Shown: positions 46,770 to 53,810 of the stretch, in pieces
How the letters are laid out: each line of letters begins with the position of its first letter
How positions within the stretch are numbered: position 1 is the first letter of the stretch
Assembly (NCBI RefSeq): GCF_000472785.1
Contig: NZ_AXAL01000023.1
Span: forward strand, 1 to 64,000
Direction of reading: 5' to 3'
Source: Mesorhizobium loti CJ3sym
GTDB lineage: Bacteria > Pseudomonadota > Alphaproteobacteria > Rhizobiales > Rhizobiaceae
Length of the DNA stretch: 64,000 nucleotides
Program-made: the position numbers and the translations under genes
The notes under the pieces: model-generated
What the model was told of the DNA's origin: nothing
Databases searched by the model: none
What the model saw: the letters and a program-made list of their open reading frames with translations, nothing else

Positions 46770-47108
46770 ATGCACGGGCAAGTCGCACCGCATTCCAGGT
46801 CGGTATGGGCCGACCTCGACGCCATCGTTCTGCAAGAGGTCAAGGCCTTGCGCTCGGCTCCGCCGCGCCAGACGGAGGCGATCTTCCGCTCCGATGAGGA
46901 GTTCATGGATCGCGCGGCAACCTATCTCGAAGGCCGAGGCGAAGAGGCTCATTCGCTGGTCGATCGCCTGCGTGACATGCTCGGGCCGGTTGCGATCGAA
47001 GCGATGGATCCCGTCGAGACGCTGCAGAAGCCGGCGGGCGGGGGCGGGATCTACGATGTGGCGCCACCGGATATCGCGCCGCGGGCCGAACACGGACAAG
47101 ACACATGA
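46770..47108 (+). CDS. Unrecognised 112-aa protein (cluster gene 9)
   Basis: ATG 46770 follows GGGGAGG. Helical throughout (HSLVDRLRDMLGPVAIEAMDPVETLQ), with a flexible Gly/Pro end (PAGGGGIYDVAPPDIAPRAEHGQDT). Its stop overlaps the start of the serine protease gene by 4 bp, so coupled translation is likely. It could be an inhibitor, chaperone or substrate of that protease; this is positional inference only. Confidence 0.7.
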   Translation: MHGQVAPHSRSVWADLDAIVLQEVKALRSAPPRQTEAIFRSDEEFMDRAATYLEGRGEEAHSLVDRLRDMLGPVAIEAMDPVETLQKPAGGGGIYDVAPPDIAPRAEHGQDT

Positions 47109-47920
47109 CGCTGTTTTCGCCCGCGCCCTTCGAACTCGACCGGCTGGCCGACGAAGCGGACTATGCGGTCGTCGGGCCAACCGATGGCCGCGCCAGGGTC
47201 GCCCACACCAACCGCTTTCCGCACAGCGCGGTCTGCCATATCGAGCGCGACTTCGGCGACGGCAGGCTGACCGGTTGCACCGCCTTCCTGATCTCGCCGA
47301 CGCTGCTCTTGACCGCCGCGCACTGCATCACCAGCCCGATCCGCAAGCGCCTTGGGCTGCCCAATCTCGCCGTGCGGATTCGTGTCACGCCGGGCCGCGC
47401 TTCGCGCGATGCGCGGCCGTTCGGCTGGCAATGGGCGAAGCGCTGGCACGTCAATCCGTCCTATCGGCGGCGGCCTTCGGCGCTGCACGATGTCGGGCTG
47501 ATCGAACTTGAGCGGCCGTTCTTGCCGGCGCCCGGATTTTTCCGGCTATGGTCGCCGAGCCGCCAGGACCTTGAACGGCTCCGGGCCTCGCGGCTGCTGC
47601 ACATTTCAGGCTATCCGGCCGACAAGCCCGATGGCACGCAATGGGAGCATGCCGAGCGTCTGGACCGTATCACCGAACGGCAGCTTTTCTACAGTGTCGA
47701 CACCTGTCCGGGGCACAGCGGCGCGCCCGTCTGGATTCAGCGCCAGCAGGCCGGGCCGCCCGTGGTCATCGCGGTCCACACCGCCGGCCCGCGCCCGCAT
47801 TCAGGCGGCGCATGGGGCTGCCGGGCGGGCGTGCCGCTGGCGCCTGCCGGACTGTTCAACCGGGGCGTCAGGCTGACCCCTGATCTCTTGCGCTCGATCC
47901 GCGCCGGGTTCAGGCGCTGA
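47105..47920 (+). CDS. Trypsin-fold serine protease without signal peptide (cluster gene 10)
   Basis: 271 aa. The S1/V8-like triad is intact: H73 in LLLTAAHC, D129 in ALHDVGLIEL and S205 in CPGHSGAPVW. The N-terminus (MTLFSPAPFELDRLADEADYAVVGP) looks like a short acidic propeptide leading to the mature-type start, not a secretion signal. Three other cysteines could pair with C74 or C201. It closes the cluster; the LuxR-type gene follows after 181 bp. Because it lacks a signal, it must act inside the cell, be exported by a non-Sec route, or be packaged with cluster proteins. Confidence 0.85.
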   Translation: MTLFSPAPFELDRLADEADYAVVGPTDGRARVAHTNRFPHSAVCHIERDFGDGRLTGCTAFLISPTLLLTAAHCITSPIRKRLGLPNLAVRIRVTPGRASRDARPFGWQWAKRWHVNPSYRRRPSALHDVGLIELERPFLPAPGFFRLWSPSRQDLERLRASRLLHISGYPADKPDGTQWEHAERLDRITERQLFYSVDTCPGHSGAPVWIQRQQAGPPVVIAVHTAGPRPHSGGAWGCRAGVPLAPAGLFNRGVRLTPDLLRSIRAGFRR

Positions 47921-48101
47921 GTGGCGAAAAAGATGAACGGATGATGATTTTGCGAATGCTAATATTCTGGGAAGTGTTATAGTTCTCCCTATCAATGCAG
48001 CATTCATACTGGTCGCGCCGGGGTTCGGTGGCGCGGCAGTTTTGTTGGGGCGCCGGGGCTTGTGATTGTACTGAGTTTCCTGCCAACTAGGGCGTTCGGC
48101 C

Positions 48102-48590
48102 ATGATTTCACGTGCCGAGAACTTCCAGAGACTTTCTGATTTTGCCGACGAAGTCTCTGCGTCACGGAAGGAGTGTGATCCGGAGACGGATACTTCCAGA
48201 TTTGTCGTGAACGGCCATTCGCTGGTCGCCATCCGTCACGTGGACGATGACGCTCGCACGGGCGGCCACGCCGATGAGCGCCGGCCGGTGGGACGCATCG
48301 TGTGCGCCGGCACACACTATCTGATCTATGATGCGGTCTACGTGCCGCGCGCGACCAGCGATCTTCCACTGTCGGCCGCCGACATATTGACACGGCGTGA
48401 GCTCCAGATCGCCCTGCTGATCAGCGATGGAAAACTGGACAAGGAGATCGCGCGGCAACTCGGCATCAGCGGCTACACCGTACGCGAACACATCAGGCGG
48501 ATTTTCGCAAAGCTGAACATCGGCCGGCGTTCGGCAATCGCATCTTGCGTGCTGGCCGGCCGGGCGGACTTCCGCCACGATGTCCGATAG
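48102..48590 (+). CDS. LuxR-type HTH regulator with unknown N-terminus
   Basis: 162 aa. The C-terminal GerE/LuxR helix-turn-helix (residues about 94-150) reads LTRRELQIALLISDGKLDKEIARQLGISGYTVREHIRRIFAKLNI. The first 90 residues contain FVVNGHSLVAIRHVDDDAR and GRIVCAGTHYLIYDAV, with no receiver, PAS or autoinducer domain recognised. It lies 181 bp after the cluster on the same strand, with an AT-richer gap (TAATATTCTGGGAAGTGTTA), so it has its own likely promoter. It is a candidate regulator of the cluster. Confidence 0.82.
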   Translation: MISRAENFQRLSDFADEVSASRKECDPETDTSRFVVNGHSLVAIRHVDDDARTGGHADERRPVGRIVCAGTHYLIYDAVYVPRATSDLPLSAADILTRRELQIALLISDGKLDKEIARQLGISGYTVREHIRRIFAKLNIGRRSAIASCVLAGRADFRHDVR

Positions 48591-48623
48591 ACCGAGGAGC
48601 CTCCGGGGTCTGCTCACCAGAGA

Positions 48624-49093
48624 TCAGACGAACGGTTTTTTCAAAGAGTCTGCTCGAAGCAGCATGCCAAACAGATCGCGCGGCTCGTCGGGATCCGCCA
48701 GCATGTCGAGTTCCTGGTAGAGGCCGGTCGACTTCAGCTGATCCCTGACATAACGCAGCGCCGAAAAATCCTCGATGGCGAAGCCCACCGAATCGAACAG
48801 CGTGATCTGACCGGCATCGCGCCGGCCTTTGGTGGCGCCTGACATGACTTGCCACAACTCGGTCACCTCATGATCCGGTGCAAGCTGCTGGATCTCGCCT
48901 TCGATGCGGGTCTGCGGCGGATATTCGACGAAGATGTCGGAGCGCAGCAGGATGTCGCGGTGCAGTTCGGTCTTGCCCGGGCAGTCGCCGCCGACGGCGT
49001 TGATGTGGACGCCGGAGCCGACCATGTTGTCGGTCAGGATGGTGGCATACTGCTTGTCGGCGGTGACGGTGGTGATGATATCGGCGCTCACCA
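48624..49093 (-). pseudogene. C-terminal remnant of ornithine cyclodeaminase
   Basis: From about 49090 down to the TGA at 48624 the minus frame reads as the second half of ornithine cyclodeaminase/mu-crystallin: ADIITTVTADKQYATILTDNMV, GVHINAVGGDCPGKTELHRDILLRSDIFVEY and FDSVGFAIEDFSAL. The NAD-binding N-terminal half is missing. Upstream of 49090 the frame continues to 49193, but the residues there are unrelated (antisense to another gene remnant). No start is positioned for a functional product. Confidence 0.85.
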
Positions 49094-49101
49094 GGCCGTG
49101 G

Positions 49102-49374
49102 CATGCGGGCGTGCTGCATGCGCGTGCGGCCGGCCTCGCCGAAGCGATCCTTTCGGGCCTGCGCACCGATGCGGCCCTCAACGTGGCAGCCAACGTACCT
49201 TATGTGATCAGCCGTGACGCCGACTATGCCGTGCCCATCCATGGCGATGATCGCGGCATCCCCGCGATCCTCGTCGAGATCCGGCAGGATTTGCTGGCGA
49301 ACCGGTCCGGCATCGAGGAGTGGGCGAACCGCCTGGCGGCGGCGCTGCCGGCGCCGACGGAAACGGTCTCATGA
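49102..49374 (+). pseudogene. C-terminal remnant of an N-formylglutamate amidohydrolase-like gene
   Basis: The plus frame from about 49102 reads VLHARAAGLAEAILSGLR, then VPIHGDDRGIPAILVEIRQDLLANRSG and EEWANRLAAAL, resembling the end of N-formylglutamate amidohydrolase (HutG/FGase superfamily). The N-terminal two thirds are absent; the joint abuts the ornithine cyclodeaminase remnant. The TGA at 49372 overlaps the next ATG, suggesting it once belonged to an operon with the aminotransferase fragment. Confidence 0.65.
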
Positions 49375-49560
49375 GCAATCTCAGCCTGCGCGAGCGCGAT
49401 GCCGTGACCATCGCGCAGATCGGCAAGCTGCGCTTCTCGCCGCTCAGCGTCGTCGGCGGCAAGGGCAACCGGCTGATCGGGGAAGGCGGCCGCTCGCTGC
49501 TCGACCTGTCGGGATCGGCCGGCCCGGCAGAGATCGGCGGCATCAAAAAAACTGGCCTGG
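49371..49560 (+). pseudogene. N-terminal remnant of a class III aminotransferase
   Basis: ATG 49371 overlaps the previous stop (ATGA). The frame starts MSNLSLRERDAVTIAQIGKL and then GGKGNRLIGEGGRSLLDLSGSAGPAEIG, which is the beginning of PLP-dependent class III aminotransferases. Similarity stops near 49540, and the PLP lysine and the rest of about 400 residues are missing. The frame then drifts into the ECF41 promoter and the partner gene. Confidence 0.65.
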
Positions 49561-49561
49561 A

Positions 49562-49588
49562 TGTCACACAGGAAAATCCTCGCTCGTC
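49562..49588 (+). promoter_or_regulatory. ECF41 sigma-factor promoter
   Basis: TGTCACA (49562-49568) and CGTC (49585-49588) are separated by exactly 16 bp, which equals the published ECF41 consensus TGTCACA-N16-CGTC. It lies 33 bp upstream of the carboxymuconolactone decarboxylase-like start, where ECF41 promoters are normally found. It overlaps the end of the aminotransferase remnant. Confidence 0.85.
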
Positions 49589-49620
49589 ATGGGATCGGCA
49601 CCAACAGAAGGAAGCCAACC

Positions 49621-50097
49621 ATGACCGCAAAAATCGACCTCTTCGCCGCTGCCCCTTCACTGATGAAGAACTGGCAGCGTTCTTCGATCGAGCTCTCCGC
49701 CGCCGCCAGCCTCGAGCACAGCCTCACCGAACTGGTGAAGCTGCGTGCCTCGCAGATCAATGGCTGCGCCAACTGCATCAATCTCCATGCCACCGAGGCG
49801 CGTGAGAACGGTGAGACCGAGCAGCGCATCTACCTGTTGCCAGCCTGGCGCGAAGCACCCTGCTATAGCGACCGCGAACGGGCGGCACTGGCCTGGACCG
49901 AGGCCTTGACCCGGATCTCGGAAGACACTGGCCGCGCAGGCGCCTATGAAGAGTTGAAGGCGCATTTCACGGAGGAGGAGCAGATCAAGCTCACCTTGAC
50001 GATCAACATCATCAACGCCTGGAACCGCATCTCTGTCGGTTTCGGCCTTTCTGCCGACCCGGCTGCCATCAAGGCCGCCAGGGCGGCGGCAGCCTGA
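49621..50097 (+). CDS. Carboxymuconolactone decarboxylase/AhpD-like partner of ECF41
   Basis: 158 aa. CMD/AhpD fold with a redox-active C-x-x-C and downstream His in KLRASQINGCANCINLHATEARE near residues 47-69, as in AhpD-type thiol peroxidase partners. ECF41 sigma factors usually sit next to a gene from this oxidoreductase group, and the only known ECF41 target is often that gene. The ATG follows AGAAGGAAG. Its stop overlaps the sigma factor start by 1-4 bp. The substrate is unknown. Confidence 0.9.
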   Translation: MTAKIDLFAAAPSLMKNWQRSSIELSAAASLEHSLTELVKLRASQINGCANCINLHATEARENGETEQRIYLLPAWREAPCYSDRERAALAWTEALTRISEDTGRAGAYEELKAHFTEEEQIKLTLTINIINAWNRISVGFGLSADPAAIKAARAAAA

Positions 50098-50957
50098 TGA
50101 CGAGGCCCGACGCCGACGATGCGGCAGCGGGTGGTTTCGCCCCGTTGCGGCCAAAGCTCATGCGCGTTGCCTATCGCATGCTGGGCTCGGTGTCCGACGC
50201 CGAGGACGCCGTGCAGGAGGCCTTCATCCGCTGGATGAAGGCCGATCGCGGCGCGGTCCGCGAACCCGAGGCATTCCTGCGCCGTACAGTGACGCGGCTG
50301 TGACTCGACCAACTCAAATCCGCGCGGCACAAACGCGAGACCTATGTCGGCCCCTGGCTTCCCGATCCCGTCGTCGAAGAAGACGAGGTGGACGACGTCA
50401 CCTTGCCGCTGATGTTGGCACTGGAGCGCCTGTCACCGCTCGAACGCGCCGCCTTTCTGCTGCACGATGTGTTCGGGCTCGGGTTTGACGAGGTCGCGGC
50501 CGCGGTCGATCGCGACGCGGCCGCCTGCCGTCAACTGGCGGCTCGGGCGCGCGGTCATGTCCGCGAGGCGCGGCCCCGCTTTGCGGTGGAAAGGCAACAC
50601 GGGCTCGCGCTTGCCGAGGCCTTTTTCACGGCCTCGCGCAGCGGTGACATGAAGGCGCTTGGTGCCATGTTGAGCGCCGACGTCGTCGCCCATGCCGATG
50701 GCGGCGGCAAACGTCCGGCGGCTACCGAGCCGGCCCTGGGTCTCGATGCCGTGATGAAGCAATACGAGCGTGTTGCCGCCTGGTTGCGCACGCATGCTTC
50801 GAAACTTGTCCGCGTCGGTTTCATCAACGGTTTGCCGGGGTTCGTCACCCTGGAAGCCGACGGCGAACTCCAGACCACCGCACTCGATATCGAGGGCGGC
50901 AAGATCGCGGCGATCTATGTCGTGCGCAACCCCGACAAGCTCAGGCATCTGCATTAG
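50097..50957 (+). pseudogene. ECF41-type sigma factor interrupted by one in-frame TGA
   Basis: The frame runs for 287 codons with a single TGA at 50301-50303. Region 2 comes before it (LMRVAYRMLGSVSDAEDAVQEAFIRWMKA). In the same frame after it come LDQLKSARHKRETYVGPWLPDPV, region 4 (LSPLERAAFLLHDVFGLGFDEVAAAVDRDAAACRQLAARARGHV) and the SnoaL-like ECF41 extension. The hallmark motifs WLPDP, DGGGK and NPDKL are all intact. Homologues I recall have Ala or Cys at the TGA position, so one base change from TGC or TGT explains it. Either the gene is recently inactivated, it is read through, or this is a sequence error. A shorter restart frame begins at GTG 50388. Confidence 0.9.
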
Positions 50958-50969
50958 GCATCGTGTTCG

Positions 50970-52154
50970 TCAAGCCAGCCCGAACTTATCCACGGCGCGC
51001 ATGATGCCGCGCAGTTCGGCGAGGCCTTTCAGGCGGCCGATCAGCGAGTAGCCGGGATTGATCTTCTTCTTGCCGATGTCGTCGGCGAGTAGGTGGCCAT
51101 GGTCCGGCCGCATCGGAATGCGCCAGTCGGCGCGGCCGTCCTTGCGCCGGCGCTTCTCCTCTTGCATCAGAGCGAGGATGACATGCGCCATGTCGGTGCC
51201 GCCCTCGAGATGCTCGGCTTCGTAGAACGAGCCGTCCTCCTCGATGGTGATGTTGCGCAGATGGACGAAATGGATGCGGTCGGCGAATTCCTTGACCATG
51301 GCGACGATGTCGTTGTCAGCGCGCGTACCGTAGGAGCCGGTACAGAAGGTCAGGCCATTGGCCGGGCTGTCGACGGCGTTGAGGATGAAACGCGCATCTT
51401 CGGCGGTCGATACGACGCGCGGGAGGCCATAGAGCGAGAAGGGTGGATCATCGGGATGGATGCACATGCGCACCCCTTCCTCTTGCGCCACCGGAATGAT
51501 CTCGCGCAGGAACCAGGCGAGGTTGTCGCGCAACTCCTTGGGCCCGATCCCATCATATTCCGCCAAAGCCTCGCGGAAACTGTTGCGGTCATATTTGCGC
51601 TCGGTTGCCGGCAGGCCGGCGATGAGGTTGCGCTCGATCTGGTCGACCTGCTCCGGTGTCAGCGCCTTCAGCCGCGTCTCGGCCTCGGCGATCCGCGCCG
51701 GCGTGTAGCTGGCGGCGCCGTTCTTGCGCTGCAGCACGAACAGGTCATAGGCGGCAAAATCGATGGCATCGAAGCGCAGGGCGTAGCCGGTTGTCGGCAG
51801 GCGATGCATGAGATCGGTGCGCGTCCAGTCCACCACCGGCATGAAATTGTAGCAGACCGTCTTGATGCCGGCCTTGGCGAGCGCGCGGATGCTGTCGCGA
51901 TAGTAGCCGGCATAGCGCTCGCGTTCCGGTGTGCCGATCTTGAAGGAATTATGGACCGGGATGCTTTCGACAACCGACCATGTCAGGCCGGCGGCCTCGA
52001 TGATGCGCTTGCGCTCGAGCACATCGGCTTCGGGCCAGGCCCTGCCATCGTAGATGTGGTGAAGTGCTGAAACCACGCCGGTGGCACCAGCCTGTCTGAC
52101 ATGATCGAGTGTCACCGGATCATCCGGACCATACCAGCGCCAGCACTGTTCCAT
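50970..52154 (-). CDS. uxuA: Mannonate dehydratase
   Basis: 394 aa. UxuA converts D-mannonate to 2-keto-3-deoxygluconate in glucuronate use. Family segments: QCWRWYGPDDPVTLDHVRQAGATGVVSALHHI at the start, VVESIPVHNSFKIG, VCYNFMPVVDWTRTDL, MCIHPDDPPFSLYGLPRVV, TFCTGSYGTRADNDI, and the metal site MRPDHGHLLADD near the end. It is divergent from an SDR with a palindromic operator between them. The fellow genes of the pathway are not adjacent. Confidence 0.96.
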   Translation of the reverse strand: MEQCWRWYGPDDPVTLDHVRQAGATGVVSALHHIYDGRAWPEADVLERKRIIEAAGLTWSVVESIPVHNSFKIGTPERERYAGYYRDSIRALAKAGIKTVCYNFMPVVDWTRTDLMHRLPTTGYALRFDAIDFAAYDLFVLQRKNGAASYTPARIAEAETRLKALTPEQVDQIERNLIAGLPATERKYDRNSFREALAEYDGIGPKELRDNLAWFLREIIPVAQEEGVRMCIHPDDPPFSLYGLPRVVSTAEDARFILNAVDSPANGLTFCTGSYGTRADNDIVAMVKEFADRIHFVHLRNITIEEDGSFYEAEHLEGGTDMAHVILALMQEEKRRRKDGRADWRIPMRPDHGHLLADDIGKKKINPGYSLIGRLKGLAELRGIMRAVDKFGLA

Positions 52155-52191
52155 TACCGCTTTCCTTTTTGCGAGAGACCGGCAACCTATT

Positions 52192-52215
52192 GTTTGACTA
52201 CGATGAGTGTCAAAC
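52192..52215. promoter_or_regulatory. Palindromic operator between uxuA and the SDR gene
   Basis: Perfect arms GTTTGAC (52192-52198) and GTCAAAC (52209-52215) with a 10-bp spacer, in the middle of the 100-bp divergent intergenic region. The position allows one regulator to control both genes. No regulator gene is adjacent, and the family (GntR or LacI) is unknown. Confidence 0.55.
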
Positions 52216-52254
52216 TCAGAACTGGGTTTTTGTTAGCGCATGAAGGAGCTCCCG

Positions 52255-53040
52255 ATGAAGGATTTTGACGGCAAGGTGGCATTGGTGACGGGGACAACCG
52301 GTATCGCGCTCGCCACCGCAAGACGGCTGGCGCAGGGGGGTGCTGCGATCATCGCCTGCGGCATCGACCGGGCCGCCAATACCGCCATGCAGGAAAGCCT
52401 TGCCAAGGCCGGAGCGAATGCGCTGGTGCAGACAGTTGACGTCTCGGTCTCTGACCAGGTGCGCGACGCGGTCGCGGCCGGCGTCGCCAAATTCGGCGGT
52501 ATCGATGTCATCGTCAATTCGGCAGCGGTCCATCCCTACGGAACCGCGACGACGACCGACTGGGAAACCTGGAACCGGGCAATGACGGTCAATGTCGGCT
52601 CGATCTATCTGACCGCGCATTTCGGCATCCCGGAAATGATCAAGCGGGGTGGCGGCGCCATCGTCAATGTCGCCTCGGTGCAGGGTTTCGCCTGCCAGCA
52701 GAACGTCGCCGCCTATGCCACCACCAAGGGCGCCATCCACACGCTGACGCGCTCGCTGGCGCTCGACTACGCGTCGGCCGGTATCCGGGTCAATTCGGTC
52801 AGCCCAGGCTCGATCCGCACGCCGATCCTGGAGAAGGCCGCGCGTGGCGACAATGGCAGCGATGCCGATGTCGAAGAGGCCTACAGGCGCTTCGGCGCGG
52901 CGCATCCGCTCGGCCGCATCGGCGAACCGGCGGAGGTGGCGGAGTTGATCGCCTTCCTGTGCTCGTCCAAGGCCGGCTTCTGCACCGGCGCCGACTACAA
53001 GATCGATGGCGGCCTGACTGCCGGCATCGGCGTGAAGTAG
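52255..53040 (+). CDS. Short-chain dehydrogenase, probably sugar-acid related
   Basis: 261 aa from ATG 52255, preceded by GAAGGAGCTCCCG; an ATG at 52240 overlaps that ribosome binding site and is less likely. SDR core: glycine-rich VTGTTGIALATA (residues 11-22, one glycine of TGxxxGxG shifted), NSAAVH in the NNAG place, catalytic Y-x-x-x-K in AAYATTKGAIHTL, and C-terminal GADYKIDGGLTAG. Divergence from uxuA suggests an oxidoreductase of hexuronate metabolism such as fructuronate reductase-type chemistry, but this is inference. Confidence 0.88.
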   Translation: MKDFDGKVALVTGTTGIALATARRLAQGGAAIIACGIDRAANTAMQESLAKAGANALVQTVDVSVSDQVRDAVAAGVAKFGGIDVIVNSAAVHPYGTATTTDWETWNRAMTVNVGSIYLTAHFGIPEMIKRGGGAIVNVASVQGFACQQNVAAYATTKGAIHTLTRSLALDYASAGIRVNSVSPGSIRTPILEKAARGDNGSDADVEEAYRRFGAAHPLGRIGEPAEVAELIAFLCSSKAGFCTGADYKIDGGLTAGIGVK

Positions 53041-53081
53041 ACGCGTGACGATCGGCCCGGCCTTCACACGCGGCATGATGC

Positions 53082-53696
53082 TCAGGGGTTTTGGGAGCGC
53101 AGCGTCCGCAAGGTGATCGAATAGCGATGCTCGGCGAGCGGCGGGATGCTGTGCTCCCATTCGGTGCGCGAAGGGCCGGTCATGAGATAGGCTGACCTTG
53201 GCTCGACGGCGATGGTCCGGCGCTCCCATTTGTCACCGCTCTTTCGCCGCAGCCGAAAGCTGCAAGGCGCCAGCAGGGACACACCAACGACATCCTCGAA
53301 ATGCGGCTTGTCGCGATGCCAGCCGATACCGGCGCCAGGCCGGTATTCATTGATCAGCAATCGCGCGAACGCCTCCCCGGGTCGGCGCGCAAAGGCCGCG
53401 ACCCTTTCGCGCAAAGGCAGCAGAAAGTCGGGAATCGGCAGCGCCTCGACCACTTCGCACCGGTCGTAATCGTAGCGCAGGCCAAACCCGATGACGCGTC
53501 GGTTTGCCAGATGGCCATGGAAATCAAACGCCTGGAAAGGCAACCCTTCAAGACGCCGGGCGAGCTCGGCCTCTTCCTGCGGCGTGATCAGGTCGGTCTG
53601 ATAGGCGAACCCTTCTGGCAAACCCGTGGCATCACCAAAAAGATCTTGCTGGAATGCCAACGGGCGATCGACTGCTTTCGATTTGAGCGGCGACAT
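53082..53696 (-). CDS. AlkB-type 2-oxoglutarate-dependent dioxygenase
   Basis: 204 aa from ATG 53696. AlkB-like proteins repair N-alkylated bases or act on other nucleic acid or protein targets. The iron ligands are H127-x-D129 (GIGWHRDKP) and H182 (EWEHSIP), and the 2OG-binding arginines are R191 and R197 in RYSITLRTLR. The N-terminus has QDLFGDATGLPEGFAYQ. The frame is open further to 53753 without conserved residues. The exact AlkB subgroup was not resolved. It is convergent with the SDR. Confidence 0.9.
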   Translation of the reverse strand: MSPLKSKAVDRPLAFQQDLFGDATGLPEGFAYQTDLITPQEEAELARRLEGLPFQAFDFHGHLANRRVIGFGLRYDYDRCEVVEALPIPDFLLPLRERVAAFARRPGEAFARLLINEYRPGAGIGWHRDKPHFEDVVGVSLLAPCSFRLRRKSGDKWERRTIAVEPRSAYLMTGPSRTEWEHSIPPLAEHRYSITLRTLRSQNP

Positions 53697-53810
53697 CCTG
53701 CGTAGGTGGTGAAGTCCGGACCGCAAGGCAATACGCTTCTTCAACGAATTCATCCGCGACCGTTACAGCTACTGTCGCGTGGCATGACGTGGCGGAGCAG
53801 GGCCGGCCTG

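Noticed and set aside
38110..47920. The cluster as a prophage or contractile tail island
   Set aside because: No integrase, terminase, portal, sheath, baseplate or tape-measure gene was recognised and all genes lie on one strand without att-like repeats. Remote homology was not excluded.
50301..50303. TGA as a selenocysteine codon in the ECF41 gene
   Set aside because: Homologues may carry Cys here, but I see no clear SECIS-like hairpin just downstream, and sigma factors are not known selenoproteins. A nonsense mutation is simpler.
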